From JAPPLB01 sp965218555 (lineage in GTDB: Bacteria; Acidobacteriota; Terriglobia; Bryobacterales; UBA6623), in NCBI GenBank assembly GCA_965218555.1, contig OZ244625.1, positions 1,736,001-1,800,000 of the forward strand: a DNA stretch of 64,000 bases, read 5' to 3'. Below, in pieces: positions 7,957 to 16,169 of this stretch. Numbering within the stretch: position 1 is the first letter of the stretch; the number at the start of each line of letters is the position of its first letter. Under the pieces are notes generated by a model. That model ran no database searches and was not told where the DNA came from. It worked only from the letters and a program-made list of their open reading frames with translations. The translations under genes were made by a program, and so were the position numbers.

Positions 7957-8038
7957 TAAAGGCCGTGATACTTAAAAGCCGTGATTCGTGTCTCGTGTTT
8001 CGTGACCAGAGGGCCGAAGCAGGCGAGAAGCAGGCTAG
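7957..8038 (+). repeat. Interspersed CGTG repeat, copy E
   Basis: GTAAAGGCCGTGATACTTAA and then GCCGTGATTCGTGTCTCGTG, TTTCGTGA, and the tail CCAGAGGGCCGAAGCAGGC, GAGAAGCAGGCTAG. It is flanked on the left by a ribokinase 5' fragment and on the right by a ribokinase 3' fragment. Its terminal CTAG carries the stop codon of the latter. Confidence 0.9.
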
Positions 8039-8112
8039 CGCCAACAGAGTTCCGCAACTTCTGCCCGCGTGGGAGCGGAACTCTGAGCTCCCCGCTGCGT
8101 GACTGAAATCGA
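8035..8112 (-). pseudogene. C-terminal fragment of a second ribokinase gene
   Basis: The minus strand encodes SISVTQRGAQSSAPTRAEV then AELCWR and a stop. The intact ribokinase ends ISVTRSGAQSSAPSRAEV, EQFCQT, stop. The stop TAG lies in the repeat's CTAG, as it does for the intact gene. Homology ends after about 25 codons. Confidence 0.85.
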
Positions 8113-8223
8113 CGCCGAAGAGATTGCGATTCCGACGACTCCCATCAGACGGACTCTCAACAGCGTCCGGACAGCGAGTCTCCATGCCACAGGGGCAGGA
8201 CAGGCCCGGCGGTCAACAACGTT

Positions 8224-8472
8224 TTAGCCGGCGACGCGTCCCGCGATGGCTTCCCGCAAGCCTTCCAGCAACCCCTCCAGGTGCGCCATGCGCTCGCGCA
8301 GCTCGCCAATCCGAGTGTCCATCCGCGCGCGCAACTCGCCAATCCGAGTGTCCATCTGCGACTGCAGCGCGCTCATCCACGCAGCCAGCCGCGATTCGAC
8401 CCGAGCCAAGTCCTGCCGCAAGCCACGGATGCTGGTCAGGATCAACCCGACGAGCGCAACCCCGACCGTCAC
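8224..8472 (-). CDS. Small membrane-anchored coiled-coil protein
   Basis: 82 residues from a GTG start: a short hydrophobic N-terminus (TVGVALVGLILTSI) followed by a charged heptad-rich helix containing an exact 11-residue duplication, MDTRIGELRAR / MDTRIGELRER. The corresponding DNA has a 33-bp tandem repeat (about 8297-8360). Proteins of this type are common hypothetical proteins and I assign no function. An N-terminal anchor with an extended cytoplasmic coiled coil is likely. A second coiled-coil protein of similar size lies at 10545-10805. Confidence 0.55.
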   Translation of the reverse strand: MTVGVALVGLILTSIRGLRQDLARVESRLAAWMSALQSQMDTRIGELRARMDTRIGELRERMAHLEGLLEGLREAIAGRVAG

Positions 8473-8648
8473 AATGGCAATGATTTCTCCGCCTCACACG
8501 CCCGACCACAAACCACAGCGGGGGAGAGAGCGGACAGGCCCTACCGGCCCAAGGTTGTAGAAGTTCCGCGGCACGCATCAAACCTAGCACGGGAAGTCCC
8601 GTTCTGCGAACAACAGCCCGGGCGGAATAACCAGAGCCCGCCGGAGGG

Positions 8649-9959
8649 TCAACTGGTCCGGTCGGTTGCGGCTTGATCCTGGTCGAGGGGCGTCACGGGA
8701 TCGATGAAGAACCAACAAAACATCCCCGAGAAGTAGATGCCCGCCGACAAGAAGAAGGTGATCGGCCAATTTCCATTCGTCACTTCAAGGACTTTGGCAA
8801 TCGTAATGGGCGCGAAGAACCCCGCGATGTTGCCCGCCGTATTCATGGTCCCGGAAAGACTGCCGGCATACTTGCCGCCCACGTCCATGCAAGCGCCCCA
8901 CGAGGGCGGCATCGCCAGGTCGGTCGAGAACGCCGCCAAGCCCATCGCCACCATCGCCCAGAAGGGCTCTTCGATCTGCAGCGAGACGATCAGTCCGGCG
9001 CCCGAGCCGAAACATCCCAGCCCGCCCATGAATCGCCGCGCGCGGCGGACGTCACCGAACCAACCTTCGATCTTCCGCAACAGGAACCCGCACGAGATCG
9101 ATCCGATTCCGGCGCAGAACAAAGGGATCCCGGCCAGCCAGGCCGACTGCTCCATGCTCTGCCCGCGGGCCTCCTGGATGTAGGTCGGCAGCCAAGTGAT
9201 GTAGAAGTAGAAACCGTAGGACAACGTTCCGTACTGCGCGCAAAGCAACCAGACCGTCGGCGAACGGAAAAACCGTCTCCAAGGCACATCGCCGTGCCCG
9301 GACGCTTTTTTCTCAGCGCCGGCCAGCAGCTCCAACTCCGCCGCGTTGACGTTCGGATGCCCGCGCGGGCTATCGCGGAACCATCGCCAGAACAACAGCG
9401 TCCAGATGAACCCCAGCAGCGCCAGCAGCTCGAACGTCCGCCGCCACGAAACGTATTGCAGCAGGAACACGACCAGCAAGGGGCTCGCCGCGCCTCCCCA
9501 ACGCGCGCTCAGCCACATCAGTCCCTGCGCCCGGACGTGCTCGTTTGACGGCAGCCAAGCCGATAACATCTTGGTCATGACGGGGAATACGCCGCCCTGC
9601 CCCAAGCCACAGAAAAAGCGCGCCGCCGACAGCGAAACCACGTTCCAGACCCATCCCGTGGCCGCCGTGAAAAACGACCAATCGGTCACGATCGACGAGA
9701 GCACCCGGCGAGGCCCGATCCAGTCGCTGAGCCAGCCGCCGGGCACCTGGAACAGGAAGTAGCCCAACGAAAACATCGAGAAGGCCCAACTGAACTGCAC
9801 CTTCGTGAGCCCCAGCTCCTCCATCATCAGAGGCGCCGCCTGCGAGATCGAGACGCGATGAACGTAGGTGATGACCGAAAGCGTCACCGCGAACAGCACG
9901 ACCCAATAGCGCCCGCGCGTCGGCCGCGGATCGGAACTCGTCGGGCTCTCTGTTGTCAT
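8649..9959 (-). CDS. MFS transporter, anion:cation symporter (ACS) type
   Basis: 436 residues, twelve predicted membrane segments, probable proton-coupled uptake of an organic anion such as a sugar acid (family-level inference). It has the ACS-like start ITYVHRVSISQAAPLMMEEL, the loop motif GGWLSDWIGPRRVL between helices 2 and 3, and RFFCGLGQGGVFPVMTKML near helix 4. The open frame runs upstream to 10169, but that part only translates repeat copies F and G. The ATG at 9959 (MTTESPTSSDPRPTRG) is the natural start. A remnant of a second copy lies at 7147-7221. Confidence 0.88.
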   Translation of the reverse strand: MTTESPTSSDPRPTRGRYWVVLFAVTLSVITYVHRVSISQAAPLMMEELGLTKVQFSWAFSMFSLGYFLFQVPGGWLSDWIGPRRVLSSIVTDWSFFTAATGWVWNVVSLSAARFFCGLGQGGVFPVMTKMLSAWLPSNEHVRAQGLMWLSARWGGAASPLLVVFLLQYVSWRRTFELLALLGFIWTLLFWRWFRDSPRGHPNVNAAELELLAGAEKKASGHGDVPWRRFFRSPTVWLLCAQYGTLSYGFYFYITWLPTYIQEARGQSMEQSAWLAGIPLFCAGIGSISCGFLLRKIEGWFGDVRRARRFMGGLGCFGSGAGLIVSLQIEEPFWAMVAMGLAAFSTDLAMPPSWGACMDVGGKYAGSLSGTMNTAGNIAGFFAPITIAKVLEVTNGNWPITFFLSAGIYFSGMFCWFFIDPVTPLDQDQAATDRTS

Positions 9960-9974
9960 CGGGTGCTCACCATC

Positions 9975-10079
9975 GTTTCGTGATTCGTAATGCGAAAGGC
10001 CGTGATGCGAAAGGCCGTGATTCGTGTCTCGTGTTTCGTGACCCGAGGGCCGAAGCAGGCGGTGAGAAAAGCAGGCTAG
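9975..10079 (+). repeat. Interspersed CGTG repeat, copy F
   Basis: The longest copy. It has two leading ATGCGAAAGGCCGTG units, then GATTCGTGTCTCGTG, TTTCGTGA, then CCCGAGGGCCGAAGCAGG and CGGTGAGAAAAGCAGGCTAG. It lies immediately upstream of the permease start, with copy G 45 bp further on. Confidence 0.9.
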
Positions 10080-10123
10080 ATGGTAACAGGAATGGGGACA
10101 AGCCTCAGTTTGGTGATAGGTTG

Positions 10124-10210
10124 AGGCCGTGATTCGTGTCTCGTGTCTCGTGTTTCGTGATGCGTACAAGCCGTCGTAAAGGCCGTGTTTCGTGATGCGA
10201 GGGGGGAAGC
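10124..10210 (+). repeat. Interspersed CGTG repeat, copy G
   Basis: GGCCGTGATTCGTGTCTCG, TGTCTCGTGTTTCGTGATGCG (five 7-bp units), then a second short start GGCCGTGTTTCGTGATGCGA. The conserved tail is missing. It shows that the number of 7-bp units differs between copies. Confidence 0.85.
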
Positions 10211-10458
10211 TTGCGATATGGCCGCCATGACGTCACCGACTCGCCGGGGCCCGTCCGCGGCTTCTCGCGTCAGCGCAGAATGCGGAAACGGCCGGCATCA
10301 GCGGCAGAGACGACTCCGAGGCCGGGGCCGCGTTCAAGCCGGAACCGTCGGCGACCGTTTATTCCGACAGCGGCTTTTGGGGACGGGGTGGAGGCGGATG
10401 CAGGTTGATCGATCCAAAGCGCAAACCGGAGAGGGGCACCCGTCCGTCGCGGTGCTCA
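10211..10458. other. Intergenic, nothing identified
   Basis: GC-rich sequence between repeat copy G and the tRNA-like element. I find no supported reading frame, promoter or hairpin. Confidence 0.4.
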
Positions 10459-10534
10459 GGCCCGGTGGTCAGGGGGTAAAGACACCTACTTCGCGAGGAA
10501 TGAGACGCCGGTTCGATTCCGGCCCGGGCCTGCA
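10459..10534 (+). tRNA. Degenerate tRNA-Glu-like sequence (probable pseudo-tRNA)
   Basis: It has a perfect 7-bp acceptor stem (GGCCCGG with CCGGGCC), TG at positions 8-9, a D-arm GTC-AGGGGGTAAA-GAC, and a perfect T-arm GCCGG-TTCGATT-CCGGC. The anticodon arm is damaged: CCTACTTCGCGAGG is 14 nt, where 17 nt is normal, leaving only a 3-bp CCT/AGG stem around TTC. The 5' half matches bacterial tRNA-Glu (GTGGTCA...GGGGT...AAGACACC). The 3' end reads TGCA rather than NCCA. The intact outer arms suggest recent decay or an integration-derived fragment. Function in translation is doubtful. Confidence 0.6.
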
Positions 10535-10544
10535 AGCCGTTGGA

Positions 10545-10805
10545 TCACATGGCAGCACGAGTCTCGCGTCTGTAGATCAAGGCGCCGCGAGAATCCTTCA
10601 TCCCGCGCAGAGTTGTTTCAATCGAGTCTATCCGTGACTCGATCTTGTTCATCCGCACTTCCAACTGGTCCATGCTCTGCTGCATCGCCTCGATGCGAGC
10701 TCCCAGGTTTCTCTCCAGTACATCGATGCGAGTAAGAATCTCACGAAAACAAGAGTCAAAAGCCGCCGCAATGCCCAATACGCGTTCGTCCGTCTCCTGC
10801 CGCAT
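10545..10805 (-). CDS. Small coiled-coil protein of unknown function
   Basis: 86 residues, almost entirely a predicted coiled coil (ILTRIDVLERNLGARIEAMQ; MDQLEVRMNKIESRIDSIET) with a basic C-terminus RRETRAAM. There is no signal peptide or membrane segment. It starts at an ATG in MRQETDERVLGI. It lies next to the tRNA-like element and upstream of the groEL terminator. The family is not recognised. It is similar in style, but not in sequence, to the 82-residue protein at 8224-8472. Confidence 0.5.
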   Translation of the reverse strand: MRQETDERVLGIAAAFDSCFREILTRIDVLERNLGARIEAMQQSMDQLEVRMNKIESRIDSIETTLRGMKDSRGALIYRRETRAAM

Positions 10806-11062
10806 GATTTTTCCTCATTTCGTCTTGGTTATTTTCCCTTGCGTGAAGCGACCCGAAAGACAGCCGGTGCGATCTCTTCGGCGATTTCGGCGCCAGCGGT
10901 CGTTTGAGCCGGCTGGTTCGATAAGTTTCTTTTATCTACTGCATCGATTCTGCTGATAAGTATTTCTCCTTGTCAATCGGGATTCGATGTTTCGTCCAGG
11001 CGGTTGACCTTGACCGGGAAGATATTTTGTCAAGTCTTCTTTTTGATTTTTTGACTGCCAGC

Positions 11063-11094
11063 AAAAAAACTGGGGCCGGCTGACGGCCGACCCC
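11063..11094 (-). terminator. Rho-independent terminator after groEL
   Basis: On the minus strand, GGGGTCGGC-cgtca-GCCGGCCCC forms a 9-bp stem with one G-U pair, followed by AGTTTTTTT. It lies 39 bp past the groEL stop and should end the groES-groEL transcript. Confidence 0.9.
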
Positions 11095-11132
11095 GGTGTG
11101 AACGTTAACTCTTTCGAACCTAGTAGTGGTCC

Positions 11133-12758
11133 CTAGTAGTGGTCGGGCGGCATGCCGCCGCCGGGAGCGGGGGAAGGATCTTCGGGCAACTCGTGAACGG
11201 TCGCTTCGGTCGTCAGCATGAGCCCGGCGATCGAAGCGGCGTTCTGGAGCGCCGTGCGGGTGACCTTGGCCGGGTCGACGACGCCGGCGGCGATCATGTC
11301 TTCGTAGGTCTCGGTCTGAGCGTTGTAGCCGAAGGAAGCGTCACCACTCTCGCGAACCTTCTCGCAGACGATGGCGCCTTCCTGCCCGGCGTTCTGGGCG
11401 ATCCAGCGCAGCGGCTCTTCGAGCGCGCGGCGAACGATCTTGGCGCCGAGTTTCTCGTCAGCATCGCCGTGCGCGTTGCCTTCCAGAGTGGCGGCAGCGC
11501 GAATCAAAGCGACGCCGCCGCCCGGCACGATGCCTTCTTCGACAGCGGCGCGGGTGGCGTGCATGGCGTCTTCGACACGAGCCTTCTTCTCTTTCATCTC
11601 GGTCTCGGTTGCCGCGCCGACCTTGATGACGGCCACACCGCCGACGAGTTTCGCCAGACGCTCCTGGAGCTTCTCGCGATCGTAGTCGGACGTGGTCTCC
11701 TCGACCTGTGCGCGCAACTGCTTGACACGGCCTTCGATGGCTTCCTTGGTGCCGGCCCCTTCGATGATGGTGGTGTTGTCCTTGTCGACGACGATGCGGC
11801 TGGCCTTGCCGAGGTCGTCCATCTGGACGCCTTCGAGCTTGATGCCGGTCTCTTCCATGATGGCCTTACCGCCGGTGAGGATCGCGATGTCCTCGAGCAT
11901 GGCCTTGCGGCGGTCGCCGAAGCCGGGCGCCTTGACGGCGCAGACGTTCAGCGTGCCGCGCAGCTTGTTGACGACGAGGGTGGCGAGAGCTTCCCCTTCG
12001 ACCTCTTCGGCGATGATCATCAGCGGCTGACCGGAGCGAGCGGTCTGCTCGAGCAGCGGCAGAAGATCTTTCATGTTGCTGATCTTCTTCTCATGGATGA
12101 GGATCAGGGCGTTTTCGATGACGGCTTCCATCGAGTCCTGATCGGTCACGAAGTAGGGAGAGAGGTAGCCGCGGTCGAACTGCATGCCTTCGACCACATC
12201 GAGCTCGGTCTCCATGCCCTTGCCTTCTTCGACGGTGATGACGCCGTCTTTGCCGACCTTCTGCATGGCCTCGGCGATGATGTTGCCGATGGTGGCGTCG
12301 TTGTTGGCGGAGATCGAGGCGACCTGCGAAACGGCGTTACCCTCGACCGGGCGGGAGAGTTCGTGGATTTTCAGGACGAACTGCCGCGTGGCTGCTTCGA
12401 TGCCGCGCTTGACGGCCATCGGGTTGGCGCCTGCGGCGACGCCCTTGACGCCATCGCGATAGATCGCCTGAGCGAGGATAGTCGCGGTGGTGGTGCCGTC
12501 GCCGGCAACGTCGCTGGTCTTGGAAGCGACTTCGCGCACCATCTGCGCGCCCATGTTCTCGATCTTGTCTTCAAGCTCGATTTCCTTCGCGACGGTGACG
12601 CCGTCCTTGGTAACGGTCGGGCCACCGAACTTCTTCTCGAGGACGACGTTGCGTCCCTTGGGGCCGAGGGTCACCTTGACGGTGTCCGCCAGCTTGTTGA
12701 CGCCGGCCAGAATTGCCTGGCGCGAGTCTTCTCCGTATTGAATTTTCTTTCCGGCCAT
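11133..12758 (-). CDS. groEL: Chaperonin GroEL (Hsp60)
   Basis: Double-ring ATP-dependent chaperonin that folds cytosolic proteins with GroES; 541 residues, normal length. It shows VTLGPKGRNVVLEKKFGGP and the ATP-site motif GDGTTTAT, and it starts MAGKKIQYGEDSRQ. The C-terminus is PAPGGGMPPDHY, without the long GGM repeats of many GroELs. A strong ribosome-binding site (GGGGGAGGG) lies 7 bp upstream. It is 15 bp downstream of groES and is followed by a clear terminator. Confidence 0.98.
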   Translation of the reverse strand: MAGKKIQYGEDSRQAILAGVNKLADTVKVTLGPKGRNVVLEKKFGGPTVTKDGVTVAKEIELEDKIENMGAQMVREVASKTSDVAGDGTTTATILAQAIYRDGVKGVAAGANPMAVKRGIEAATRQFVLKIHELSRPVEGNAVSQVASISANNDATIGNIIAEAMQKVGKDGVITVEEGKGMETELDVVEGMQFDRGYLSPYFVTDQDSMEAVIENALILIHEKKISNMKDLLPLLEQTARSGQPLMIIAEEVEGEALATLVVNKLRGTLNVCAVKAPGFGDRRKAMLEDIAILTGGKAIMEETGIKLEGVQMDDLGKASRIVVDKDNTTIIEGAGTKEAIEGRVKQLRAQVEETTSDYDREKLQERLAKLVGGVAVIKVGAATETEMKEKKARVEDAMHATRAAVEEGIVPGGGVALIRAAATLEGNAHGDADEKLGAKIVRRALEEPLRWIAQNAGQEGAIVCEKVRESGDASFGYNAQTETYEDMIAAGVVDPAKVTRTALQNAASIAGLMLTTEATVHELPEDPSPAPGGGMPPDHY

Positions 12759-12773
12759 TTTTTGCCCTCCCCC

Positions 12774-13088
12774 TTATGCGGCTTTCTCGGCGTTATCGCC
12801 GCCTTCGATGACAGCGAGAATCTCGTCCTCGCGCAGAATCAGATATTCGGTGTCGTCAACCGTGACTTCCGAACCAGAGTACTTCCCGAAGAGGATGTGG
12901 TCTCCGGCCTTGACGTCCGGGGCGATCACGGTGCCGTCATCGAGCCGCTTGCCGGCTCCGACGGCGACCACCATGCCTTCCGACGGCTTCTCTTTGGCGG
13001 AATCGGGGATGATGATCGCTCCCTTCTTCTGCTCTCCTTGCTCGACCCTCGTAATGAGGATGCGATCGTGTAAAGGTCTCAACTGCAT
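12774..13088 (-). CDS. groES: Co-chaperonin GroES
   Basis: Lid of the GroEL folding chamber; 104 residues. It has the N-terminal MQLRPLHDRILITRVE, the mobile-loop region KKGAIIIPDSAKEKPSEG and VKAGDHILFGKYSGSEV. A GGAGGA ribosome-binding site precedes the ATG. It is first in the groES-groEL operon. I see no CIRCE inverted repeat (TTAGCACTC...GAGTGCTAA) upstream, so HrcA control is not supported. Confidence 0.98.
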   Translation of the reverse strand: MQLRPLHDRILITRVEQGEQKKGAIIIPDSAKEKPSEGMVVAVGAGKRLDDGTVIAPDVKAGDHILFGKYSGSEVTVDDTEYLILREDEILAVIEGGDNAEKAA

Positions 13089-13305
13089 ACTTGTCCTCCA
13101 GTCAGTCTTTCTTCCGCACGGCGCCTTTGGCGGGTTTACCGCACCAAAAATACCTCTCCGGCCTTCAATCAGAAAGAAACTATCCGGCGCAGAGGTCTAC
13201 GCGGGTCTAGAGCGCGCGTACATGCGAATCAGGTTGGTTTTTTTTTTAAGCTTTTGCCTCAGGCAAAAATCTGGGCGTGGCGGATGCCCCGCCCGATATA
13301 TTCCC

Positions 13306-13333
13306 AGTATAGGACAATCTGAGCGAGTGTGCA
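13306..13333 (-). promoter_or_regulatory. Candidate groES promoter
   Basis: On the minus strand, TGCACA (13333-13328), a 16-bp spacer and TATACT (13311-13306), giving a leader of about 210 nt before groES. The leader contains a hairpin TTTTGCC/GGCAAAA (13252-13268) beside a T-run that has the wrong order for a terminator. Nothing else is seen between groES and moaA. Confidence 0.35.
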
Positions 13334-13429
13334 GCTTCTCGGGCGTGGGCGTCCGTTTTTTTTTGCGCCAGCACGCGGAAAGGGCCGGTTCGAGCCGGCG
13401 AGAAGCGCCCGACAGGGGTCTCGGCTTCG

Positions 13430-14476
13430 CTAGCCGCCGAGACTGATCATTTCGATTTTCTGGTGGTCCGAGGGGCGGTAGCCCTGGCTGGAGTGAAGGG
13501 CTTCGAAACGCTGTTCGGAGTAGCGGTCGCCCCGGACCGACCAGATGGAGCGGATGAAGTCGGCGATTTGGGCGTCGGTTTGACCCTGCCGGAGCAGCAC
13601 TTTGAGGTCGTGACCGGTATCGGAGAACAGGCACGTGACGAGCCTGCCGTCGGCGGTGAGGCGGGCGCGCGTGCAGGTTCCGCAGAAGGGTTCGGAGACG
13701 GACGCGATCACCCCGATGTCACCGGCGCCATCGTCGAAGCGGTAGTCGACGGCCGGGGCCGAGCCCTGGTCGCGCCCCAGTTCCTCGAAAGAGTAATGCT
13801 TACGGATGGTGTGGAGGATCTCCGCCTTCGGAACGAGTTTCTCCGACCGCCATTGGTTGGCATTGCCGACGTCCATGTACTCGATGAACCGCATCGCAAA
13901 GCCGTGACGGCGGGCGAAGTCGACGAGGTCGATGATCTCGTCGTCGTTGACGCCGCGTTCGATCACGGCGTTGATCTTGATGGGGCCGAGGCCGGCTTGC
14001 TTGGCGGCAAACAGCCCTTCGAGGACGGGCTGCAAATCGCCGCGCTGCGTAATCGCGCGGAAGCGCTCCGGCTTGAGGCTGTCGATGCTGACGTTGATAC
14101 GCCGCAGGCCGGCATGCTTCAGAGCGGCCACTTTGCCGGCGAGCAACGCGCCATTGGTGGTGAGGCAAAGGTCGCGGACTCGAGGCAGGGAGGAGAGGCG
14201 CGCCACCAAATCGTGCAAATCGCGCCGGACGAGCGGTTCGCCGCCGGTAAGACGAATCTTCGTGACGCCGAGGTCGACGAAGATGCGGGCAATACGCTCG
14301 ACTTCTTCATAGCTGAGGATCTCCGAGCGCTCGATCCAGTCGTACTCGGCGAGCGGCATGCAATACAGGCAGCGGAAATTGCAACGATCGGTGACGGAGA
14401 TCCGCAGGTCCTGGATCGGGCGGTTGAGGCGATCGCGGAGCACCGTCTGAGAGGAGCGGCCGGGCACGAATCCCAT
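13430..14476 (-). CDS. moaA: GTP 3',8-cyclase MoaA (molybdenum cofactor)
   Basis: Radical-SAM enzyme that converts GTP to 3',8-cyclo-dihydro-GTP, the first step of molybdopterin synthesis. The N-terminal cluster motif is CNFRCLYC (CX3CX2C) after ISVTDR. GGEPLVRRDL is the SAM-binding GGE motif, and the C-terminal cluster is CGTCTRARLTADGRLVTC. The chain ends in the conserved Gly-Gly. The frame extends to 14599, but the ATG at 14476 (MGFVPGRSSQTVL) fits family length (348 residues). It is divergent from the A-type Fe-S carrier, and a molybdenum hydroxylase that would use the cofactor lies at 55-59 kb. Confidence 0.95.
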   Translation of the reverse strand: MGFVPGRSSQTVLRDRLNRPIQDLRISVTDRCNFRCLYCMPLAEYDWIERSEILSYEEVERIARIFVDLGVTKIRLTGGEPLVRRDLHDLVARLSSLPRVRDLCLTTNGALLAGKVAALKHAGLRRINVSIDSLKPERFRAITQRGDLQPVLEGLFAAKQAGLGPIKINAVIERGVNDDEIIDLVDFARRHGFAMRFIEYMDVGNANQWRSEKLVPKAEILHTIRKHYSFEELGRDQGSAPAVDYRFDDGAGDIGVIASVSEPFCGTCTRARLTADGRLVTCLFSDTGHDLKVLLRQGQTDAQIADFIRSIWSVRGDRYSEQRFEALHSSQGYRPSDHQKIEMISLGG

Positions 14477-14585
14477 TCTATCCCGTGCTCGGGTTGGCAG
14501 CGGCGAACTGCGCTCCAAACCATTTGGATGGGCAGGGCTGTTTGTTATGATGAGGTCGAAACAGAAGCAGGAGCATTGAGCCCAC

Positions 14586-14906
14586 ATGATCGACGTCACT
14601 CCGGCCGCGGTTGAGAAGATCCGTCACCTGCTCGTTGAGAACGAGGTGAACGGCGGTTTGCGGCTGGGGGTCGTGGGCGGCGGATGCTCGGGGCTCAGTT
14701 ACAAGTTCCGCTTCGAGACGAAGCCGCGCCCGAGCGACAATGTGTTCGAGGTGGACGGCGTCACCTTGATGGTCGATCCGAAGAGCTACGAGTTTCTGGA
14801 CGGTCTCACTCTTGACTTCAGGAACACCTTGATGGAGCAGGCCTTCGTTTTCCACAACCCCAACGCCACGAAGAGTTGCGGTTGCGGCAAGTCATTCATG
14901 GCCTGA
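14586..14906 (+). CDS. A-type iron-sulfur carrier protein (IscA/ErpA/HesB family)
   Basis: 106 residues. It delivers assembled Fe-S clusters to target enzymes. The three conserved cysteines are visible: Cys34 in GGGCSGLSY, and Cys98 and Cys100 in SCGCGKSFMA. The position between moaA and nadA, both encoding 4Fe-4S enzymes, fits that role. An AGGAG lies upstream of the ATG. I do not choose between IscA, ErpA and SufA. Confidence 0.93.
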   Translation: MIDVTPAAVEKIRHLLVENEVNGGLRLGVVGGGCSGLSYKFRFETKPRPSDNVFEVDGVTLMVDPKSYEFLDGLTLDFRNTLMEQAFVFHNPNATKSCGCGKSFMA

Positions 14907-14919
14907 TTTTCCGGTGACC

Positions 14920-15975
14920 ATGCGAAACGGAATCCGCTTCGAGTCCTGGTACGAGGACTTCAATCGTTTCGCGGGGGACCTCTACGAAGGCCGCTATACG
15001 AGCGATTACGTCAAGGATCTCGTTGCGTTGGGGAAAGAGGTTCGGACCTTGGCGGACGAGAAAGGTTCGCTGATCGTCGCGCACAACTACCAGTACCCCG
15101 AACTGCAGGAAGTGGCGCAGGCAGTAGGCGACTCGCTCGGCCTGAGCCAATATGTGGCGCGGGAGGCCGGCAAGCGGGTGGACTTTTGCGGCGTGTGGTT
15201 CATGGGCGAGACCGCAAAGACCATCGTCGGGGATCGAGCGAAGGTCTACATGCCCGACAAGCCGGGTTGCTCTTTGGTGGCATCGATCGACCGCGAGCGC
15301 ATCAAGGGTTGGCTGACGCGCAACCCCGAAGCGGTTGTCATTTCGTATGTGAACACGGACGCCAGAACGAAGGCGATCAGCGACTATATCTGCACCTCAC
15401 GGAACGCGGCGCAGGTGTTGCAGCATGCCGCGGATACGCATCCGGGGAAGCGGATTCTGTTCCTGCCGGACAAGTATCTGGGGTCGGTGGCGCTTGCACA
15501 GTCGACGGTCGACCGCGACCGGGTCGATCTGTATGACGGCGCCTGCCATGTGCACGCGAAAATCGGCGAGCATGCGCTGGAAGAGAGTTTCGACCGGCAT
15601 CCGGACGCCGAGTTGCTGTTGCACCCCGAGTGCGGCTGCTCGACGGCTTGCCTGGCCAAGACGACGAACGGATCGTCGCCTTACCGCAACGCCTACTTCC
15701 TCTCGACCGAGCAGATGCTGCGTCGCGCTCGGAGCTCTTCGGCGTCGGAATTCGTCGTCGGGACGGAGGCGGGCATGCTCTACCGCCTGCGGAAGCTGGT
15801 GCCCGAGAAGACCTTCCATCCGATCTCCTACGCCGCGATGTGCGAATACATGAAGATGAACACGCTGGAGAAGCTTCGGGACTCGCTGAAACACGACCGC
15901 GTCGAAGTCACCGTAGAGCCGCAAGTGCGCGAAGAGGCGCAGGCGGCGATCCAGCGGATGCTGACGATTCAGTAG
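14920..15975 (+). CDS. nadA: Quinolinate synthase NadA
   Basis: Fe-S enzyme condensing iminoaspartate with dihydroxyacetone phosphate to quinolinate in de novo NAD synthesis. It is about 351 residues. Motifs: IVAHNYQYPELQEVAQAVGD near the start, candidate cluster cysteines in VDFCGVWFMGE, DYICTSRNA and HPECGCSTACL, and VGTEAGMLYRL. The ATG at 14920 is preferred over the GTG at 14914. It follows the Fe-S carrier gene by 13 bp, so the two are probably co-transcribed. nadB and nadC are not in the window. Confidence 0.95.
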   Translation: MRNGIRFESWYEDFNRFAGDLYEGRYTSDYVKDLVALGKEVRTLADEKGSLIVAHNYQYPELQEVAQAVGDSLGLSQYVAREAGKRVDFCGVWFMGETAKTIVGDRAKVYMPDKPGCSLVASIDRERIKGWLTRNPEAVVISYVNTDARTKAISDYICTSRNAAQVLQHAADTHPGKRILFLPDKYLGSVALAQSTVDRDRVDLYDGACHVHAKIGEHALEESFDRHPDAELLLHPECGCSTACLAKTTNGSSPYRNAYFLSTEQMLRRARSSSASEFVVGTEAGMLYRLRKLVPEKTFHPISYAAMCEYMKMNTLEKLRDSLKHDRVEVTVEPQVREEAQAAIQRMLTIQ

Positions 15976-16104
15976 GCTGCCCCTGGAAAGTTCGTTGCGC
16001 CGATGGAGTCGCGGCGGTCGATGCCGGCGCCTGCGGCTGTGTGGCAGCTCGATGTCTCAGCACGCAGCGAGGCGAAACGGCTCGCGCCTCGCGATGACGG
16101 CCCT

Positions 16105-16148
16105 CTCACGCACTTCGCTTCCCCACGCGGTGGGAAATGCAGGCTAGA
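16105..16148 (+). repeat. Solo tail of the interspersed repeat (copy I)
   Basis: CTCACGCACTTCGCTTCCCC then ACGCGGTGGGAAATGCAGGC and TAGAAT. It matches the tail of copies B and H without the CGTG array. It lies directly upstream of the aldo/keto reductase. Confidence 0.75.
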
Positions 16149-16169
16149 ATGGGCGCAGCAGGAGGCTTC

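Noticed and set aside
9960..10169. N-terminal extension of the MFS permease
   Set aside because: It is only a translation of repeat copies F and G; family N-termini begin at the ATG at 9959.
4587..10210. Integron-type attC cassette array
   Set aside because: Genes separated by same-oriented repeats look similar at first, but the attC core sites (GTTRRRY) and an integrase are missing.
11139..13073. Long plus-strand open frame opposite groESL
   Set aside because: It runs antisense through two unmistakable chaperonin genes; long antisense frames are expected at this GC content.
13252..13268. Hairpin as a terminator between moaA and groES
   Set aside because: The T-run is on the wrong side for either strand; minus-strand transcripts would have A residues after the stem.
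13089..13429. CIRCE or other heat-shock operator upstream of groES
   Set aside because: No TTAGCACTC-type inverted repeat is present; only a weak sigma70-like promoter could be proposed.
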